Origin: JBOFDP01 sp051647125
GTDB lineage: Bacteria > Bacteroidota > Bacteroidia > Chitinophagales > Chitinophagaceae
NCBI GenBank assembly: GCA_051647125.1
Contig: JBOFDP010000108.1
Span: forward strand, 1-7,675
Length of the DNA stretch: 7,675 nucleotides
Direction: 5' to 3'
Shown: one piece after another, positions 6,739-7,675 of the stretch
How the letters are laid out: each line of letters opens with the position of its first letter
How positions within the stretch are numbered: position 1 is the first letter of the stretch
The notes under the pieces: generated by a model
The model's input: only the letters and a program-made list of their open reading frames with translations
What the model was told of the DNA's origin: nothing
Database searches by the model: none
Program-made: the position numbers and the translations under genes

Positions 6739-6812
6739 TTGCCACTTATCAGCCAATCATTAATTAAGCTTCATTTTAAATAAAAAATTATATGAAAAAC
6801 AAACTTTTAGTG

Positions 6813-7061
6813 CTATTTTTTTTGATACTTTTTCTTAAATTTGTCAATACGACCTGCAGTATCTACTAATACATTTTTTCCTGTGAAGAAAGGGTGTGAA
6901 GTATTGGAAATTTCCAACTTAATAAGAGGATATTCATTGCCATCTTCCCAAGTAATGGTTTCTCTAGAAGCTGTAGTAGATCGACATAAAAAAGTATCGC
7001 CATTACTCATATCTTTAAATACTACCATTCTGTATTCTTTAGGATGTATGTCCTTCTTCAT
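6813..7061 (-). CDS. rpmE2: 50S ribosomal protein L31, type B (zinc-independent)
   Basis: An 82-residue L31, a small large-subunit protein bridging to the 30S head. It starts with the family MKKDIHPKEYRMVVFKDMS, contains TFLCRSTTASRETITWEDGNEYPLIKLEISN (residues 23-53), then HPFFTGKN (56-63) and DTAGRIDKFKKKY (67-79). The two-Cys zinc ribbon of type A L31 is absent and only one Cys is seen. This identifies type B, the form that replaces the zinc form under zinc limitation in some bacteria and is the usual L31 in many Bacteroidota. Length is normal. A full promoter lies about 30-60 bases upstream and no zinc-responsive operator was recognised. It is divergent from gyrB across 259 bases. Confidence 0.95.
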   Translation of the reverse strand: MKKDIHPKEYRMVVFKDMSNGDTFLCRSTTASRETITWEDGNEYPLIKLEISNTSHPFFTGKNVLVDTAGRIDKFKKKYQKK

Positions 7062-7089
7062 TATAATTCAGTTTTTTACTTGTGAGTTG

Positions 7090-7121
7090 CAAATATACAC
7101 TTTTTTGTATATTCTAACAAA
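7090..7121 (-). promoter_or_regulatory. rpmE2 promoter with both -33 and -7 boxes
   Basis: On the minus strand TTTG (7118-7121) is followed, after exactly 20 bases, by TATATTTG (7090-7097). This matches both halves of the Bacteroidota primary-sigma consensus TTTG-N19-21-TAnnTTTG. The -7 box is 28 bases before the rpmE2 ATG, leaving a short leader. It is the best-formed promoter in the window. Confidence 0.75.
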
Positions 7122-7241
7122 TTTTTTGAGATTTATGCATAAGGTTCTTTGGAGTTGAAATAATTCAGTGTAAAGGTTTTAAATTGAAAAAATTAAGAAT
7201 ATACTATTTTTTTTGTTGGGTTTGTATGTGAAAAAGGTATT

Positions 7242-7272
7242 TCTGTAATATCCCTATTTTTTTGTATCTTTG
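7242..7272 (+). promoter_or_regulatory. gyrB promoter
   Basis: TATCTTTG (7265-7272) fits the Bacteroidota -7 consensus exactly and lies 48 bases before the gyrB ATG. At the expected upstream distance only TCTG (7242-7245, 19-base spacer) is seen, a weak -33 match. This predicts a leader of roughly 40 bases, which is A/T-rich and has no Shine-Dalgarno sequence. Confidence 0.6.
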
Positions 7273-7320
7273 AGGTCTTTATAAGCATTGCGAAATTTAA
7301 AATATAAAATTTAATGTATT

Positions 7321-7675
7321 ATGTCAGAAGAGTTTAATCAAAATCAAGAAGTACAATCTCAGAAATATGGTGCTGAAAGTATTCAGGTATTAGAAGGGTT
7401 GGAAGCGGTAAGGAAACGTCCTGCTATGTATATTGGCGATATTAGTGATAAAGGATTACATCATTTAGTATATGAGGTGGTTGATAATTCCATAGATGAG
7501 GCGTTAGCAGGTTATTGTAAAAATATCGTGGTTACTATTCATCAAGACAACTCTATTTCTGTAATGGATGATGGGAGGGGTATCCCTACAGATATGCATC
7601 CTAAGGAAAAACGTAGTGCCTTGGAGGTGGTTATGACGGTGTTGCATGCAGGAGGCAAGTTTGATAAAAATAGTT
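7321..7675 (+). CDS. gyrB: DNA gyrase subunit B, N-terminal part; 3' end outside window
   Basis: ATPase subunit of DNA gyrase, which with GyrA introduces negative supercoils. The first 118 codons are present and the frame is open to the window end. The GHKL ATPase fold is clear: VLEGLEAVRKRPAMYIGD (23-40); the N-box LVYEVVDNSIDEA (49-61) with general base Glu52 and Mg-binding Asn56; and DDGRGIPT (83-90) with Asp83, which contacts the adenine, and Arg86 and Pro89. SALEVVMTVLHAGGKFDKNS (99-118) leads toward the ATP-lid region beyond the edge. Numbering is offset by +10 from E. coli GyrB because of a polar N-terminal extension. The ATG at 7321 is preceded by the promoter above and is the natural start. 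GyrB is preferred over ParE from the close match to gyrase N-termini, but the discriminating C-terminal half is outside the window. Confidence 0.95.
   Translation, partial: MSEEFNQNQEVQSQKYGAESIQVLEGLEAVRKRPAMYIGDISDKGLHHLVYEVVDNSIDEALAGYCKNIVVTIHQDNSISVMDDGRGIPTDMHPKEKRSALEVVMTVLHAGGKFDKNS

Larger units (their letters stand above)
6324..6812. other. 489-base stretch without a convincing gene
   Basis: No open frame here resembles a known family. G+C in 6361-6720 is about 33% (119 of 360 by my count), against 18% and 28% in two 60-base blocks of the gap upstream of rny, so it does not look like ordinary drifted spacer. Two short hydrophobic plus-strand frames exist: 6439-6570 (43 residues, starting MMFLGLFRGLGG) and 6674-6784 (36 residues, starting MFAGACTKSIVI, with a membrane-like core). 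On the minus strand a 32-codon frame starting MDIRSSGKNES runs leftward from about 6387 into the hairpin at 6301-6323. None has a recognised match or strong start signal. The stretch contains the inverted repeats listed separately. It may be a remnant of a mobile element, but that is inference. Confidence 0.5.

Noticed and set aside
6841..7158. 105-codon plus-strand frame overlapping rpmE2
   Set aside because: It is antisense to the well-conserved L31 gene and runs through its promoter; no family resemblance.
1..7675. CRISPR arrays, tRNA or rRNA genes, riboswitches, retron or defence genes
   Set aside because: I looked for regularly spaced repeats, cloverleaf-like arms and hallmark protein motifs and saw none. 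The only non-housekeeping material is the decayed regulator and the block after it.

Overview
The window is AT-rich and almost certainly from a member of the Bacteroidota. The grounds are: promoter boxes of the Bacteroidota type (TAnnTTTG, once with an upstream TTTG at a 20-base spacer), a zinc-free type B ribosomal protein L31, an RNase Y and a GyrB N-terminus that read like Bacteroidota versions, an exported dipeptidyl-peptidase IV, and start codons preceded by A/T-rich leaders, not Shine-Dalgarno sites. Class or genus cannot be decided from this stretch alone.

Layout. Left plus-strand block (1-1863): the C-terminal half of a dipeptidyl-peptidase IV, cut by the window edge, followed 4 bases later by a PlsC-type acyltransferase. 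A long minus-strand cluster (5751 down to 1881) reads rny (RNase Y), rplS (L19), tatA, an exported nucleotide pyrophosphatase/phosphodiesterase-like enzyme, and a small DUF5652-like membrane protein. It converges on plsC with a 17-base gap. Promoter boxes are visible upstream of rny and rplS; tatA follows rplS by 13 bases.

Accessory gap (about 5899-6812): a decayed small helix-turn-helix regulator gene on the plus strand, with one stop and about three frame changes. It is followed by about 490 bases with no convincing gene but several inverted repeats and a G+C content (about one third) higher than the intergenic DNA just upstream of rny. The right end holds rpmE2 (minus) and, divergently, gyrB (plus, cut by the window end). 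The 259 bases between them carry a recognisable promoter for each.

How the genes relate: most are housekeeping (RNA decay, ribosome, topoisomerase, phospholipid synthesis, Tat export), plus two exported hydrolases (peptidase and phosphodiesterase). No defence system, CRISPR array, tRNA or rRNA was recognised. The most unusual points are a TatA whose longest reading frame begins with a textbook lipoprotein signal peptide, the L19 with a roughly 37-residue polar tail, and the decayed regulator followed by a hairpin-rich block that might be a non-autonomous mobile element or its remnant.
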